This document shows positions 1-7,551 of a stretch of DNA of 22,530 nt, piece after piece. Each line of letters starts with the position of its first letter. Position 1 is the stretch's first letter. The notes under the pieces are model-generated. The model saw only the letters and a program-made list of their open reading frames with translations. It did no database searches and was not told the origin of the DNA. This DNA is from a virus: positions 1-22,530 of the IMG/VR virus record IMGVR_UViG_3300020020_000162. One strand, given 5' to 3'. The position numbers and the translations under genes were made by a program.

Positions 1-151
1 TAGCAACGGCTCCAGCCCGAATTGTAGGCGTTGGAATAGTTGTCGACAATTCCTACCCCCAACATTATTGCCAGCTCTATCATTTCAGCAGTTGTGGTTT
101 CTGGATCGACAACTATTCCAACGCCTACAATTCGGGCTGGAGCCGTTGCTA
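1..151. repeat. Perfect 46-bp inverted repeat at the window start
   Basis: Bases 1-46 are an exact reverse complement of bases 106-151, with 59 bases between the arms. The inner end of the left arm, 43-46, is the palindrome TCGA, which also occurs at 106-109. The repeat protein must therefore be read from a TTG at 40, immediately after an in-frame TAG at 37-39 that lies inside the copied segment. A fold-back chimera at a contig end, primed through the TCGA microhomology, would give this arrangement. A real inversion cannot be excluded. Confidence 0.95.
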
Positions 152-936
152 CCCCTACTGCGGTTTTAGGCACAACTAATATTCCCACGCCTATCATCGC
201 GGCTGGCGCTAGGTCTGTTCCTACGGTTGTCTTGGGCACTACAACTATACCCACGCCAACAATTAAAGCCAGCGTTACAGTCGCACCCATCGTGGTTAAT
301 GGTACAACCACGATTCCGACTCCCACCCCATCTGTGGGGGCTCAGGTCACCGTTTCCACCGTGGTCGCCACCACGACCATTCCCATACCTGCAATAATTG
401 CTGGCGGAAGTGCCACAGTTGTCGCGACAGTCGTTTCTGCTACTACGTTGATTCCAACGCCAACAATTCAAACCGGCGTAACGATCTCGGCCGTCGCGGT
501 TTCTGGAACTACAACTATCCCTACGCCTGTGATTCGTCTTGGTGCGGGGATCATACCTATTGTCGTTAACGCGGTTACAGTAATACCAACCCCCACAGTG
601 GCAGCCGGGTCGAGAGTTTCAGCCGTAGTTGTTTCTGCCACTACGACTATCCCTACGCCATCGATAATCGCAGTGACACGTGCACTGCCCACTGTGGTGA
701 TTAGTACTACTACAATTCCAATACCTGTTATTAATGCAGGTTCGACTGTCACCCCGAACGTGGTTCTTGGTACAACGGTGATTCCGTTTCCATCGATCAC
801 GGCAATTGTTCCACCACCGTTGCCGACTGACTACGACATTAACGTGGCCACATTCCACCTTGCCCGTATTGGTCAAGCGATAGGCTCGGTGGAAACGGGG
901 GAAACGGTAGGTTCGGATGCTACGGTTTCAGTTTAG
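40..936 (+). CDS. 22-residue-repeat protein, probable tail fibre or minor tail protein, 5' end unreliable
   Basis: The protein has about eleven imperfect 22-residue repeats with the core TTIPTPxI followed by a Val/Ala/Thr-rich stretch ending VVxGT. A non-repetitive tail of about 45 residues follows (from about residue 255, starting PPPLPTDYD). The composition (Thr, Ile, Val, Pro, almost no charge) suggests beta-rich stacked repeats, as in phage fibre or adhesion proteins; no catalytic motif is visible. The repeats differ at DNA level, so they are old. The only available start is TTG at 40, inside the suspect inverted repeat and without a Shine-Dalgarno site, and it falls in mid-repeat, so the true gene probably begins upstream. 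It converges with the resolvase gene and overlaps its end by 17 bases. The tail-protein assignment is inference. Confidence 0.75.
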   Translation: MSTIPTPNIIASSIISAVVVSGSTTIPTPTIRAGAVATPTAVLGTTNIPTPIIAAGARSVPTVVLGTTTIPTPTIKASVTVAPIVVNGTTTIPTPTPSVGAQVTVSTVVATTTIPIPAIIAGGSATVVATVVSATTLIPTPTIQTGVTISAVAVSGTTTIPTPVIRLGAGIIPIVVNAVTVIPTPTVAAGSRVSAVVVSATTTIPTPSIIAVTRALPTVVISTTTIPIPVINAGSTVTPNVVLGTTVIPFPSITAIVPPPLPTDYDINVATFHLARIGQAIGSVETGETVGSDATVSV

Positions 937-1348
937 CCCAATCAATCATATCGTGCTTCTCCTGATACACCAGTCGATGGCGTAGTGCGTCCATAGCGTC
1001 TTCATGGTCTTTCCCGGGGACAAACAATCCAAGCATCTTAAGCTTCTGGTTCGGCCAGCCCTGTTTCATGCCACGGTTCTGCATAATCAGTTGGATCACT
1101 TCTTTTGAAGCATAAAGCTTCACTATACCGATGAGTTCTGAGGTGATCATGCTGAGCTTCATGTACCGAGGAATATGGTAGAAATCCTCACAGATAATTA
1201 CATCCGGTCGCTGTCCATGAAGTAGTGCCCAAAAGATTATATAAGGATTAGTATCTGGGCGATATTGCCAAGACATGTCTCGTCCTGTTTTAGTGTCAAG
1301 GAAGGAAAGTCCTACATCTTCTCCAGGATCGATGGCAAGTATTCTCAT
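920..1348 (-). CDS. RuvC-like Holliday junction resolvase
   Basis: A 142-residue RNase H-fold protein. The N-terminus MRILAIDPG carries the first catalytic Asp (residue 7). A second acidic cluster lies in VIICEDF (about residues 50-56) and the C-terminal HEDAMDA supplies the last acidic residues (about 114-120). This D...E...DxxxD layout and size fit phage RuvC-like resolvases, which cut branched DNA before packaging or during recombination. The gene lies downstream of the polymerase in the replication/recombination run and starts at ATG 1348. Its end overlaps the converging repeat-protein gene. An inactive RNase H-like protein is the main alternative, but the acidic residues look intact. Confidence 0.85.
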   Translation of the reverse strand: MRILAIDPGEDVGLSFLDTKTGRDMSWQYRPDTNPYIIFWALLHGQRPDVIICEDFYHIPRYMKLSMITSELIGIVKLYASKEVIQLIMQNRGMKQGWPNQKLKMLGLFVPGKDHEDAMDALRHRLVYQEKHDMIDWAKLKP

Positions 1349-1363
1349 GGTCTTTAAACTCCG

Positions 1364-1639
1364 CTAAATATCTTCTCGGAGAGGTCCTAACTCGCGGTGG
1401 CCTAGGGTACTTGTACGGTCGCGAAGTCGGACTAAACGGGCAATGTGGACATCGAGTAATGGATCTTGAAAATTCATAAGACGCTTAGTTTTCCTCAGGT
1501 GATTGATCCTGTTGTTTAGCCTTTTGACGATGGCTGCCCTTATGTCGTCCACGAGCCAACCTCCATAGAGCGCGCCATAGTCGTTCTCTACGCCACCAAC
1601 CAACTCTGGTGGATAGGAAGGTGCCTGTCCGATCATCAA
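1364..1639 (-). CDS. Hypothetical protein, possibly the 3' part of a frameshifted gene
   Basis: This 91-residue frame opens at TTG 1639 or ATG 1636, with GTAGGG just upstream. The sequence is charged and helical (DIRAAIVKRLNNRINHLRKTKR) with natural codon use throughout, and I recognise no family. It shares 155 bases with the 3' end of the gene at 1485-1877, where that other frame turns into a Trp/Arg-rich run that looks like an out-of-frame reading. Either this is a coupled overlapping gene, or both frames are one gene of roughly 160 residues split by a small insertion. Confidence 0.6.
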   Translation of the reverse strand: MMIGQAPSYPPELVGGVENDYGALYGGWLVDDIRAAIVKRLNNRINHLRKTKRLMNFQDPLLDVHIARLVRLRDRTSTLGHRELGPLREDI

Positions 1640-1877
1640 ACCCTACATAGCGATACACTGTTCCACAGTTGATAGTCCACCACCATTTCCAGTTGGCTGG
1701 TAGAACCATAACCCACTTGTTATACGGTTGAATCATCTTGGAGTAAGCAGCTTTTTGGACTTTTTCGGCTCCCTTGCGAGTCCACGTATACTCAATAACC
1801 TCTGTAGGAGTACCATTATCGTCTGGTTTGTCTTCGTGGACAAGTACCGCGTAGAAGGGTTTGATTTTGGTTAACAT
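1485..1877 (-). CDS. Hypothetical protein, C-terminus probably out of frame
   Basis: The 130-residue frame starts at ATG 1877, three bases after the stop of the inhibitor gene. Residues 1 to about 90 read as a normal small globular protein (MLTKIKPFYAVLVHEDKP...NKWVMVLPANWKWWW). From about residue 93 it becomes WWRRERLWRALWRLARG and then a Gln/Lys-rich end, while the other frame (1364-1639) reads better. A tandem CAAC CAAC at 1597-1604 on the plus strand is the obvious place for a 4-base duplication; removing one copy joins the frames. Family not recognised. Confidence 0.55.
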   Translation of the reverse strand: MLTKIKPFYAVLVHEDKPDDNGTPTEVIEYTWTRKGAEKVQKAAYSKMIQPYNKWVMVLPANWKWWWTINCGTVYRYVGFDDRTGTFLSTRVGWWRRERLWRALWRLARGRHKGSHRQKAKQQDQSPEEN

Positions 1878-1880
1878 TTA

Positions 1881-2231
1881 CTACTCTACCATCGTGAACG
1901 ACTGCATAGCGTTATTCCATCCAGCGGGCATAGGACTGTACGACTGTCCCGGGGATACCAGCCATGAATTGCGTTGGTCGCTACACGGACCTTCGTGGAT
2001 GTACGTGCTGAGTGGCCTATTGTTGCGAACGGAACTGGCAGTGTTAGACAACGCTGAATTAATACATTGGCCTGTTGGGTAAAGAACCTGACTAAACGTG
2101 CCCCAGTAATTCTCGTTGTTCCACATGCAGAACCGGCCCCAGTCGCAAGCGTTCCAAGACGCTAGGGCGGGAGCAGGTGCGCCAATGATAGCTAAAGCTA
2201 GCACAGTGAAAACGACTAACAGCTTCTTCAT
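1881..2231 (-). CDS. Secreted peptidase-inhibitor-like protein, family I36 type
   Basis: The 116-residue product has a clear Sec signal peptide: MKK, hydrophobic core, then APAPALA with probable cleavage after Ala24. The mature part (SWNACDWGRFCMWNNENYWG) has the C-x-x-G-x-x-C-x-W-x-N pattern and Tyr/Trp/Gly-rich motifs of the actinobacterial peptidase inhibitor family I36 (beta-gamma-crystallin-like, SMPI type). Four Cys (29, 35, 56, 83) could form two disulphides. A GGAG site lies 6 bases before ATG 2231. It follows the mini membrane gene with an ATGA overlap. In a phage it would be an exported accessory protein, perhaps acting on host extracellular proteases; that role is inference. Confidence 0.75.
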   Translation of the reverse strand: MKKLLVVFTVLALAIIGAPAPALASWNACDWGRFCMWNNENYWGTFSQVLYPTGQCINSALSNTASSVRNNRPLSTYIHEGPCSDQRNSWLVSPGQSYSPMPAGWNNAMQSFTMVE

Positions 2232-2317
2232 CTTCTACTCCAATAGATAGCGCCATAAACCATAAGTGTGGCGACACCAATACAAAACAGATAACCAATA
2301 ACTGCTGACAGTCTCAT
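2228..2317 (-). CDS. 29-residue single-helix membrane protein
   Basis: An ATG at 2317 directly follows the polymerase stop codon and opens a 29-residue frame. It has one hydrophobic helix (SAVIGYLFCIGVATLMVYGAIYW) and a short positive end (SRR). Its TGA overlaps the ATG of the secreted inhibitor gene, the ATGA coupling typical of this genome. No strong ribosome binding site is visible, so translation may be coupled to the polymerase. It could be a small membrane effector or holin-like peptide; nothing in the sequence decides this. Confidence 0.6.
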   Translation of the reverse strand: MRLSAVIGYLFCIGVATLMVYGAIYWSRR

Positions 2318-4693
2318 CTAGAGTTGTCCCAGTCGTGTGCCAATGGTCGAATCGACAGCAAATGGCACGTAGTCAGTAAACCTCTCTCCGGCTGCGATCA
2401 TTTCTTTCTTCATGACTTCGATAACTTCGCTCGATCTATCTTTATGACACTCCGTAACAATGGCATCGTGGATTGTGAGTCGAAGCGTTGCCAGACCGAC
2501 CAGCATTGGTCGCAAACGTACGAGTGCGGAGAGACAGATATCTGATGCGATGGATTGGGGCAAGAAGGACAGGGCCTCGTTGAGGACATCACGCTTATTC
2601 TCATCTGTGATCAGGTGGAAGCTACGCTTCCGGCCGAATGGGGTAATCAGGTCTTCGCCGCTGAGGACCTTGTGGCTGATGGCGGACTGCCAAGCGACTG
2701 TTGCAGGAATGAGATTCTTAAAACTACTAAGTAGTTCATGGGCCTCATCGAGGGGCATGTCGAATTCACGAGCGATAGATGGCGCTTCTCGCCCGTAGGA
2801 TAGTCCATAGAAGAACGTCTTAATCTTAACACGTTCTTCTTTGGCCCAATTTCCTGCTCCATAGACTCGCTCCGTTAGTTCATCGAATATATCACGTGTA
2901 GGGTCTTGGAAGATATCGCGTAGGTATTCGTCCTGGGCAAGGGTCGTGATAACCCGCCCTTCAGCTTGCTTGTAATCGAGTTGGATAAGTACGTTGTCTC
3001 CAGAAGCAACTGTAAACTGGTTGCGGATTGGCTTATTGCGAACAATGTTTTGCATGTTTGGATTTCGGGAGGCAAGCCGACCAGAGGTTGTTCCATGGAG
3101 TAAATACGTTGTATAGATATTCCCATGGGTTGTCCTCTGCGATAGGCCCTTAATGTACGTGCCATACAGCTTGCTCGCCTTTCGGTTCTTTGACAGGACG
3201 TCGATGAACCGACCAACCTCTTCCTTTGTATCTGTCATGAACGGGCGGATCTCCGCAAGAAAATCCTTGTTGGTTGTTTTAGTGCGAATACCCTTCTTCA
3301 GCAAGTACGCTTGGATTTGCTTGGGTGATCGGGGATTAACGTAGTATCCAACAGTGTCTACGATCTCTTTTTCCGTGTCATTGATTCGTTCTAGGTATTC
3401 TTCAGCTAGGTCTGCACTATAGTCATGGTCAAAATGGATTCCGGCCAGTTCGAGATAAATGAGTTCGTTTGCGGCGGCGACCATAAAGTCGTGTGCCTGT
3501 CGGCCACGCTCTCCCAACTCGATGGCGAACAGTTCGTACAAATCCCATGTGCAGCAGACGTCATAAGCATTGTACTGATAAAGGATGGGTCGAGGAATGT
3601 TTCCATACGACTTGCCCTTCCCTTTCCCTACATACTGCTTGACGTCATCGTCATACGCTGGTGCCCCCAAGCGCTCAATAGCGAGGACTTTGAGGCCATG
3701 TTGTCCAGGGCGTTCGTCAATTGCGTAGGAGGCAAGCATTGTGTCAAACCAAAGCTGCTGCACGCCCACCACTGGGGAAAGTCCGCGTAGGTCAAATTTG
3801 CCATTGTGAGCAACGACTTTAACTCGACTGAGTAGTTCCCGTAGTTTATCGAGTACTCGCCGGTCTTTAAGTGAATTTTCACCAAGAACCACAGCCTTGC
3901 CTTTGGTGTATGCGATTCCAACGCAGAGTAGAGCATAGTCTTCTGGGTGGGCATAATTGAAGTCTTTCTCAATACCGACCTCAATGTCAACGACCACCAG
4001 TCGTACTCGCTCAATAAGCCGCTGTAGCGCCAATAAGGCAACACTAGGGTCGTCAAATACTTTGTACTCTGGTTCAACCCATGGGCCATGTTTTACTCCG
4101 TTGATCTTTCCGATGTCGCGGACGAAAGACGGGAAAGCATCAGGGGATCTAAGGCAGAAAGCAGGGTGCCAGGTTGCAATGATCTCGACGTCGTCTCGAT
4201 GAGGACTCGGCTTCGGCGGTCCCACACGGAGGCTGGAGATTCTACGATTATCGTCCAGTAACGCTTTGGCTGCCGTCCCACCCACAGCGACAATCGTACT
4301 TCTAGCTTCTCCGGTTCGTGGGAGAACGCCATCGATCTCGCGATTGAGTCGGTTTGCACATGCAGCAATCGCATCTTTCGGAGGAGCTTCAGTAGGGCCA
4401 GAAGGACGACAACTGCAAATGTTGGTGAGGAAGACTTCTTCACGTGCAACTCCATGATGTTTGAGAACTGCGTTGAGAAGATCACCCGATGGTCCGGTAA
4501 ATGGTATTCCCGTCCTAGCCTCCTGTGGCCCAGGGGCTTCGCCGACAACGGAGAGCTTAATCGGTTTAGTAGGAAAAAGGCTGGGGACGTACTTGCCTAT
4601 GGTCTTATAGGGGCACCGCTCGCATTCAGCGAGGGGGTGTTTTCTTCCCAGGCTTTCCGTCACGCCACACCAGCTTATTGAGACGATCGACAA
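2318..4693 (-). CDS. DNA polymerase A with N-terminal uracil-DNA-glycosylase domain
   Basis: The 791-residue protein has three parts. Residues about 20-200 are a family 4/5 UDG domain: C24-x2-C27, GEAPGPQE at 51-58, C95 and C112 (a likely 4Fe-4S set) and TWHPA at 174-178. Residues about 230-385 are a DnaQ-like 3'-5' exonuclease: DIE 236-238, HNGKFD 296-301, YNAYD 374-378. The rest is a PolA core: motif A LDYKQAEGR with D573/E578; motif B R621, K625, Y629, Y633-G; motif C HDA with D743. Tyr629 sits where E. coli Pol I has Phe762. No 5'-nuclease domain is present. The start is uncertain: TTG 4693 or GTG 4663 both lack a strong ribosome site and overlap a 33-residue frame. This is presumably the replicative polymerase. 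Confidence 0.93.
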   Translation of the reverse strand: MSIVSISWCGVTESLGRKHPLAECERCPYKTIGKYVPSLFPTKPIKLSVVGEAPGPQEARTGIPFTGPSGDLLNAVLKHHGVAREEVFLTNICSCRPSGPTEAPPKDAIAACANRLNREIDGVLPRTGEARSTIVAVGGTAAKALLDDNRRISSLRVGPPKPSPHRDDVEIIATWHPAFCLRSPDAFPSFVRDIGKINGVKHGPWVEPEYKVFDDPSVALLALQRLIERVRLVVVDIEVGIEKDFNYAHPEDYALLCVGIAYTKGKAVVLGENSLKDRRVLDKLRELLSRVKVVAHNGKFDLRGLSPVVGVQQLWFDTMLASYAIDERPGQHGLKVLAIERLGAPAYDDDVKQYVGKGKGKSYGNIPRPILYQYNAYDVCCTWDLYELFAIELGERGRQAHDFMVAAANELIYLELAGIHFDHDYSADLAEEYLERINDTEKEIVDTVGYYVNPRSPKQIQAYLLKKGIRTKTTNKDFLAEIRPFMTDTKEEVGRFIDVLSKNRKASKLYGTYIKGLSQRTTHGNIYTTYLLHGTTSGRLASRNPNMQNIVRNKPIRNQFTVASGDNVLIQLDYKQAEGRVITTLAQDEYLRDIFQDPTRDIFDELTERVYGAGNWAKEERVKIKTFFYGLSYGREAPSIAREFDMPLDEAHELLSSFKNLIPATVAWQSAISHKVLSGEDLITPFGRKRSFHLITDENKRDVLNEALSFLPQSIASDICLSALVRLRPMLVGLATLRLTIHDAIVTECHKDRSSEVIEVMKKEMIAAGERFTDYVPFAVDSTIGTRLGQL

Positions 4694-4727
4694 TCCAGAT
4701 CAAAACGTCGAGTATCTTACTCTTCAT
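4626..4727 (-). CDS. 33-residue small protein overlapping the polymerase start
   Basis: ATG at 4727 lies inside the last codons of the preceding 59-residue gene and opens MKSKILDVLIWIVDRLNKLVW followed by a basic, Pro-rich end (GKPGKKTPPR). It predicts one amphipathic or membrane-associated helix and a positive tail. It overlaps the first 68 bases of the polymerase frame. The ribosome site is weak, so coupling to the upstream gene is the likely mode of translation. No family recognised; it could also be a chance frame. Confidence 0.4.
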   Translation of the reverse strand: MKSKILDVLIWIVDRLNKLVWRDGKPGKKTPPR

Positions 4728-4896
4728 GAGCCATCTTAGCGCGATGAACTACATAGAGAACTTCAAGGGAGTTCATTATATCCGCGACGAGTGTTTCTAG
4801 TTGGACGCCATCGGACAATACGGAGTCCAAGCGCTCATTGCGTATCGATTGCAGCTCTCTAATGTAGCGGGAGGTCTGCTCAGGAGTTATGTCCAC
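4717..4896 (-). CDS. 59-residue hypothetical protein with GTG start
   Basis: GTG at 4896 is preceded by a strong GAGGAG seven bases upstream, inside the end of the 55-residue gene it overlaps by 17 bases. The product (MDITPEQTSRYIRELQSIRN...VVHRAKMAHEE) is predicted to be mostly helical and charged. No family recognised. The ribosome site and codon use make it convincing as a real gene. Confidence 0.65.
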   Translation of the reverse strand: MDITPEQTSRYIRELQSIRNERLDSVLSDGVQLETLVADIMNSLEVLYVVHRAKMAHEE

Positions 4897-5047
4897 GAAC
4901 GATCTCCTCTATGTCGTCAAGGACGACCTTGTAGCGCTCCACTATACTATTGAACATTGTGACAACGTCTTCTGGAGACACTTGCGTCCAAACACCATCT
5001 TGGAGTGCATAGAATTGATCCCAATAGCGTAGGCGAGCTAGCTCCAT
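4880..5047 (-). CDS. 55-residue hypothetical protein
   Basis: ATG at 5047 has an AGGAG site about six bases upstream. The product (MELARLRYWDQFYALQDGVWTQ...DDIEEIVRGHNS) is acidic and helical, with no signal peptide or metal motif. It is the first of three tiny overlapping genes between the 93-residue gene and the polymerase. Family not recognised. Confidence 0.65.
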   Translation of the reverse strand: MELARLRYWDQFYALQDGVWTQVSPEDVVTMFNSIVERYKVVLDDIEEIVRGHNS

Positions 5048-5055
5048 TTAATCTC

Positions 5056-5337
5056 CTATGCGTCTAGTAGGGTAACCGTGTTTCCATAAATGGTGCCATC
5101 GGCATTGAGGATTTCACACTCAACCCACAATACATTCTCATTCTCGTATAGGGCCTCTGCTACGATCTTAGCAATTCCCACGACGGGCTCATCATCAAAT
5201 GGCCCAGCCTCAACAGCTGAAGAAACTATGTCTTGTAGCTTGGACGGGCTAGTCAAGAATAGTTTCTCCGTTCCACACACCTTTATCGTCACCATTTCAT
5301 CCTTATGCCTAACCTTGGCGCCAATGTATGGCATCAT
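5056..5337 (-). CDS. 93-residue hypothetical protein
   Basis: The start ATG 5337 overlaps the primase stop codon (5334-5336), so the two are coupled. The product (MMPYIGAKVRHKDEMVTIKV...VECEILNADGTIYGNTVTLLDA) alternates beta-like stretches with one acidic helix and looks like a small alpha/beta cytoplasmic protein. Three CDS-sized genes follow before the polymerase, and it probably belongs to the same transcript. I recognise no domain. Confidence 0.75.
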   Translation of the reverse strand: MMPYIGAKVRHKDEMVTIKVCGTEKLFLTSPSKLQDIVSSAVEAGPFDDEPVVGIAKIVAEALYENENVLWVECEILNADGTIYGNTVTLLDA

Positions 5338-7541
5338 GCCTCCCGGACTGCGTGGTACAACTCGGATGGACCGAATTGAGTTTTGTGGATAAGATTACGC
5401 TGTAGCATTGTGGCAAACAATTCGGCAGCGTGTTTGTTAGAGAGTTGGTAATCTCTCATTAGTTCTGACCGAGCTAAACCCCCTGGCACAGTCTTTAGAC
5501 GTGTGACAATGGTATCGATCAGTCGTTCCTCCCGGGACTTTCCAACTCCATTGACAATCTCACTGCCATATGTCTTCCAATGCCTGCCGTAATAGATTGC
5601 ATGTAGGATGTCTGTCTTATCCACATTTATAACGCTGCCACGTTGGCGCGAAGCGGCAATGAGAATAGCTGACTTTAAAATGGATTTAGCTAAGCGGTCG
5701 TACACGGGAGTTAAGAATGACAACCCACTATCAAGGGCAGACTTGACCATGACGTCTTCTAGTTCATTATATCTGATCCATGCTTCATTCGTCAACTCTA
5801 CCGCGAAGTTAGGTACAGCTCCGATCGTTGAATTGCCATAGTGCATGTTGATCGTGGTATTGTAATGATTTCGAATATCGGTTAATTCGTTGATAATTAC
5901 CGATCGCGTTTCATCGTTGGTCGTTACCGCAGGCCCCACAGGGCGCAGTCGTGATACATCGGCTTCTGCGGTGATGAAGACAAATCGCGGGACGAACCCA
6001 CTCGCGATATGCTCTTCCGTTAACATCATCTGAATCTTGCTTTTGATGCCCCCACAGAGCATGAGGAACACCGGGTCTCGAACGGTGATGGTTTCTTTCT
6101 TCAGCAGTCGTCGGACGACATCATTATCGTAGAGCTTAGTAAAGTGCTCCGGCATGTCGGACATGTAGTCCTTAGCCATAATGGATTGCATGAGTCCGGT
6201 AACTTCGTCTCGATAGAATAGCGAAGCTTTTCCATCTCGATCGGAGAGTGACGATAATATTCCTTCAGCCGAGCCGTCAGTAGCGAAGACAACGTCATCA
6301 TCGATCTCCTGGAGCAAAGACGTCGCGATCCGCATCGCTGTAGTTTTTCGGGTTAAAGTAGTGTCCGCAAGGATCATAAACCACAAGTTCGGCCGGATCG
6401 TTCCAAATGAAGTAAATAGTCTTGCATTCGACGAAATCACTGCACTTAGCGCAGTAAAGCCGCCAGCCTGGTGGTATTGTGGCGATGCATCCGTGAGGTC
6501 CGTCGCCCATGTGATGTACCTTTCTACGAAAGTTTCGCGCTGTTGTACTTTAGAAACCTCAGCATCCGTCATGAGTTCGTAGATGACGGTATCAGGTTTA
6601 GGAATTGATAGCGTGATTTCCAGGTGCTTGATGTTGGCGCGGAGGACTTCATTCCATAGGTCGATGGGGGGTCGGCCGTCGCGAGCGTACTTGTTACACT
6701 TCGCCTGCATGGCGACCGAAAACTGCTGTGGTCGAGTAAGTCCAGCTTCAATGAGGAGTTGGATCAACTTCCAAAGCTTGGACGACCAATCCTCCCCGTC
6801 TGTGGGGTCTTTATCGAAGAGTTCAAAGGCCAGCGGATTCAACGTTGTACGATAACGCTGCATGATGTCGAGTGGTGGTTCGACATCCATGTCCGGCATA
6901 TCGTCATGGACGAACTTTGTCGCTTGGATTTCTGGATATTTGTTGAAATCGCTCTTCCGCATGAGCCGGTGGTGCGCAGTAGTAATAACCACCAGTGGTG
7001 CCGACTCAACGTCTCCGTACTTATAGTTTAGTGTATACGGAATCCGTAGAAGCTTGGTGAGTGCCCACCCCATATCGCAGCCCTGCTCTTTGTGAAAGTA
7101 GGCAATGCGACGACTGATGTCTTCGGCTTCGAGTGGTGCGACAGGACGATCGAAAAGCCATAATGCTTGGAACCGACCGGGACTGCTCTGAATGACCACT
7201 GACGGTTCGACGTTGAGCAGTGTAGGGTCACAGGTGTCCAAATCCGCCCACGCGGACGCACAAAACTCAACCTGTTCTTTCTTGCGTTCCTTGGTTTTGA
7301 ACAGGTGTGGACAGAAGTACGCATGTTTTCCCGATCTCGTATTACTGCTGATGTGTTGCAAAGCTTTAGGGAGTTCTTCAGGAAAAGCGAAGAAGTGTTG
7401 TTCTGCGTCGTGGCGTTGCAGTGGCGATATATATGCAATGCAGAGATAACCGCTTGATCCTGGTGGGAAGATGAGTGTGAAAAAGTCTTCTCTTGACTTT
7501 TCAGTGTTTTCCACCATGGCGCCAAATACTGGCCATTGCAC
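5334..7541 (-). CDS. DNA primase-helicase: primase-polymerase domain plus DUF3987-like ATPase
   Basis: The 735-residue protein starts at GTG 7541, five bases after a perfect GGAGGT. Residues about 40-190 match archaeo-eukaryotic-type primases: WADLD (metal-binding D100/D102), SSPGRFQALW at 119-128 and CDMGWALTKLLRIPYTLNYK at 155-174. After a linker, residues about 340-560 resemble DUF3987-type helicase ATPases, with PNLWFMI followed by a P-loop at 392-401 (ADTTLTRKTT) and an acidic strand FYRDEV at 442-447. The P-loop lacks the usual glycines but keeps Lys-Thr. A winged-helix-like end follows (ARSELMRDYQLSNKHAAELF). It presumably primes and unwinds for the downstream polymerase. Confidence 0.8.
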   Translation of the reverse strand: MQWPVFGAMVENTEKSREDFFTLIFPPGSSGYLCIAYISPLQRHDAEQHFFAFPEELPKALQHISSNTRSGKHAYFCPHLFKTKERKKEQVEFCASAWADLDTCDPTLLNVEPSVVIQSSPGRFQALWLFDRPVAPLEAEDISRRIAYFHKEQGCDMGWALTKLLRIPYTLNYKYGDVESAPLVVITTAHHRLMRKSDFNKYPEIQATKFVHDDMPDMDVEPPLDIMQRYRTTLNPLAFELFDKDPTDGEDWSSKLWKLIQLLIEAGLTRPQQFSVAMQAKCNKYARDGRPPIDLWNEVLRANIKHLEITLSIPKPDTVIYELMTDAEVSKVQQRETFVERYITWATDLTDASPQYHQAGGFTALSAVISSNARLFTSFGTIRPNLWFMILADTTLTRKTTAMRIATSLLQEIDDDVVFATDGSAEGILSSLSDRDGKASLFYRDEVTGLMQSIMAKDYMSDMPEHFTKLYDNDVVRRLLKKETITVRDPVFLMLCGGIKSKIQMMLTEEHIASGFVPRFVFITAEADVSRLRPVGPAVTTNDETRSVIINELTDIRNHYNTTINMHYGNSTIGAVPNFAVELTNEAWIRYNELEDVMVKSALDSGLSFLTPVYDRLAKSILKSAILIAASRQRGSVINVDKTDILHAIYYGRHWKTYGSEIVNGVGKSREERLIDTIVTRLKTVPGGLARSELMRDYQLSNKHAAELFATMLQRNLIHKTQFGPSELYHAVREA

Positions 7542-7551
7542 CTAACACCTC

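Noticed and set aside
40-936. CRISPR or other DNA repeat array in the 66-base periodic segment
   Set aside because: The periodicity is of protein repeats (22 codons) with strongly diverged DNA; there are no identical repeats or unique spacers.
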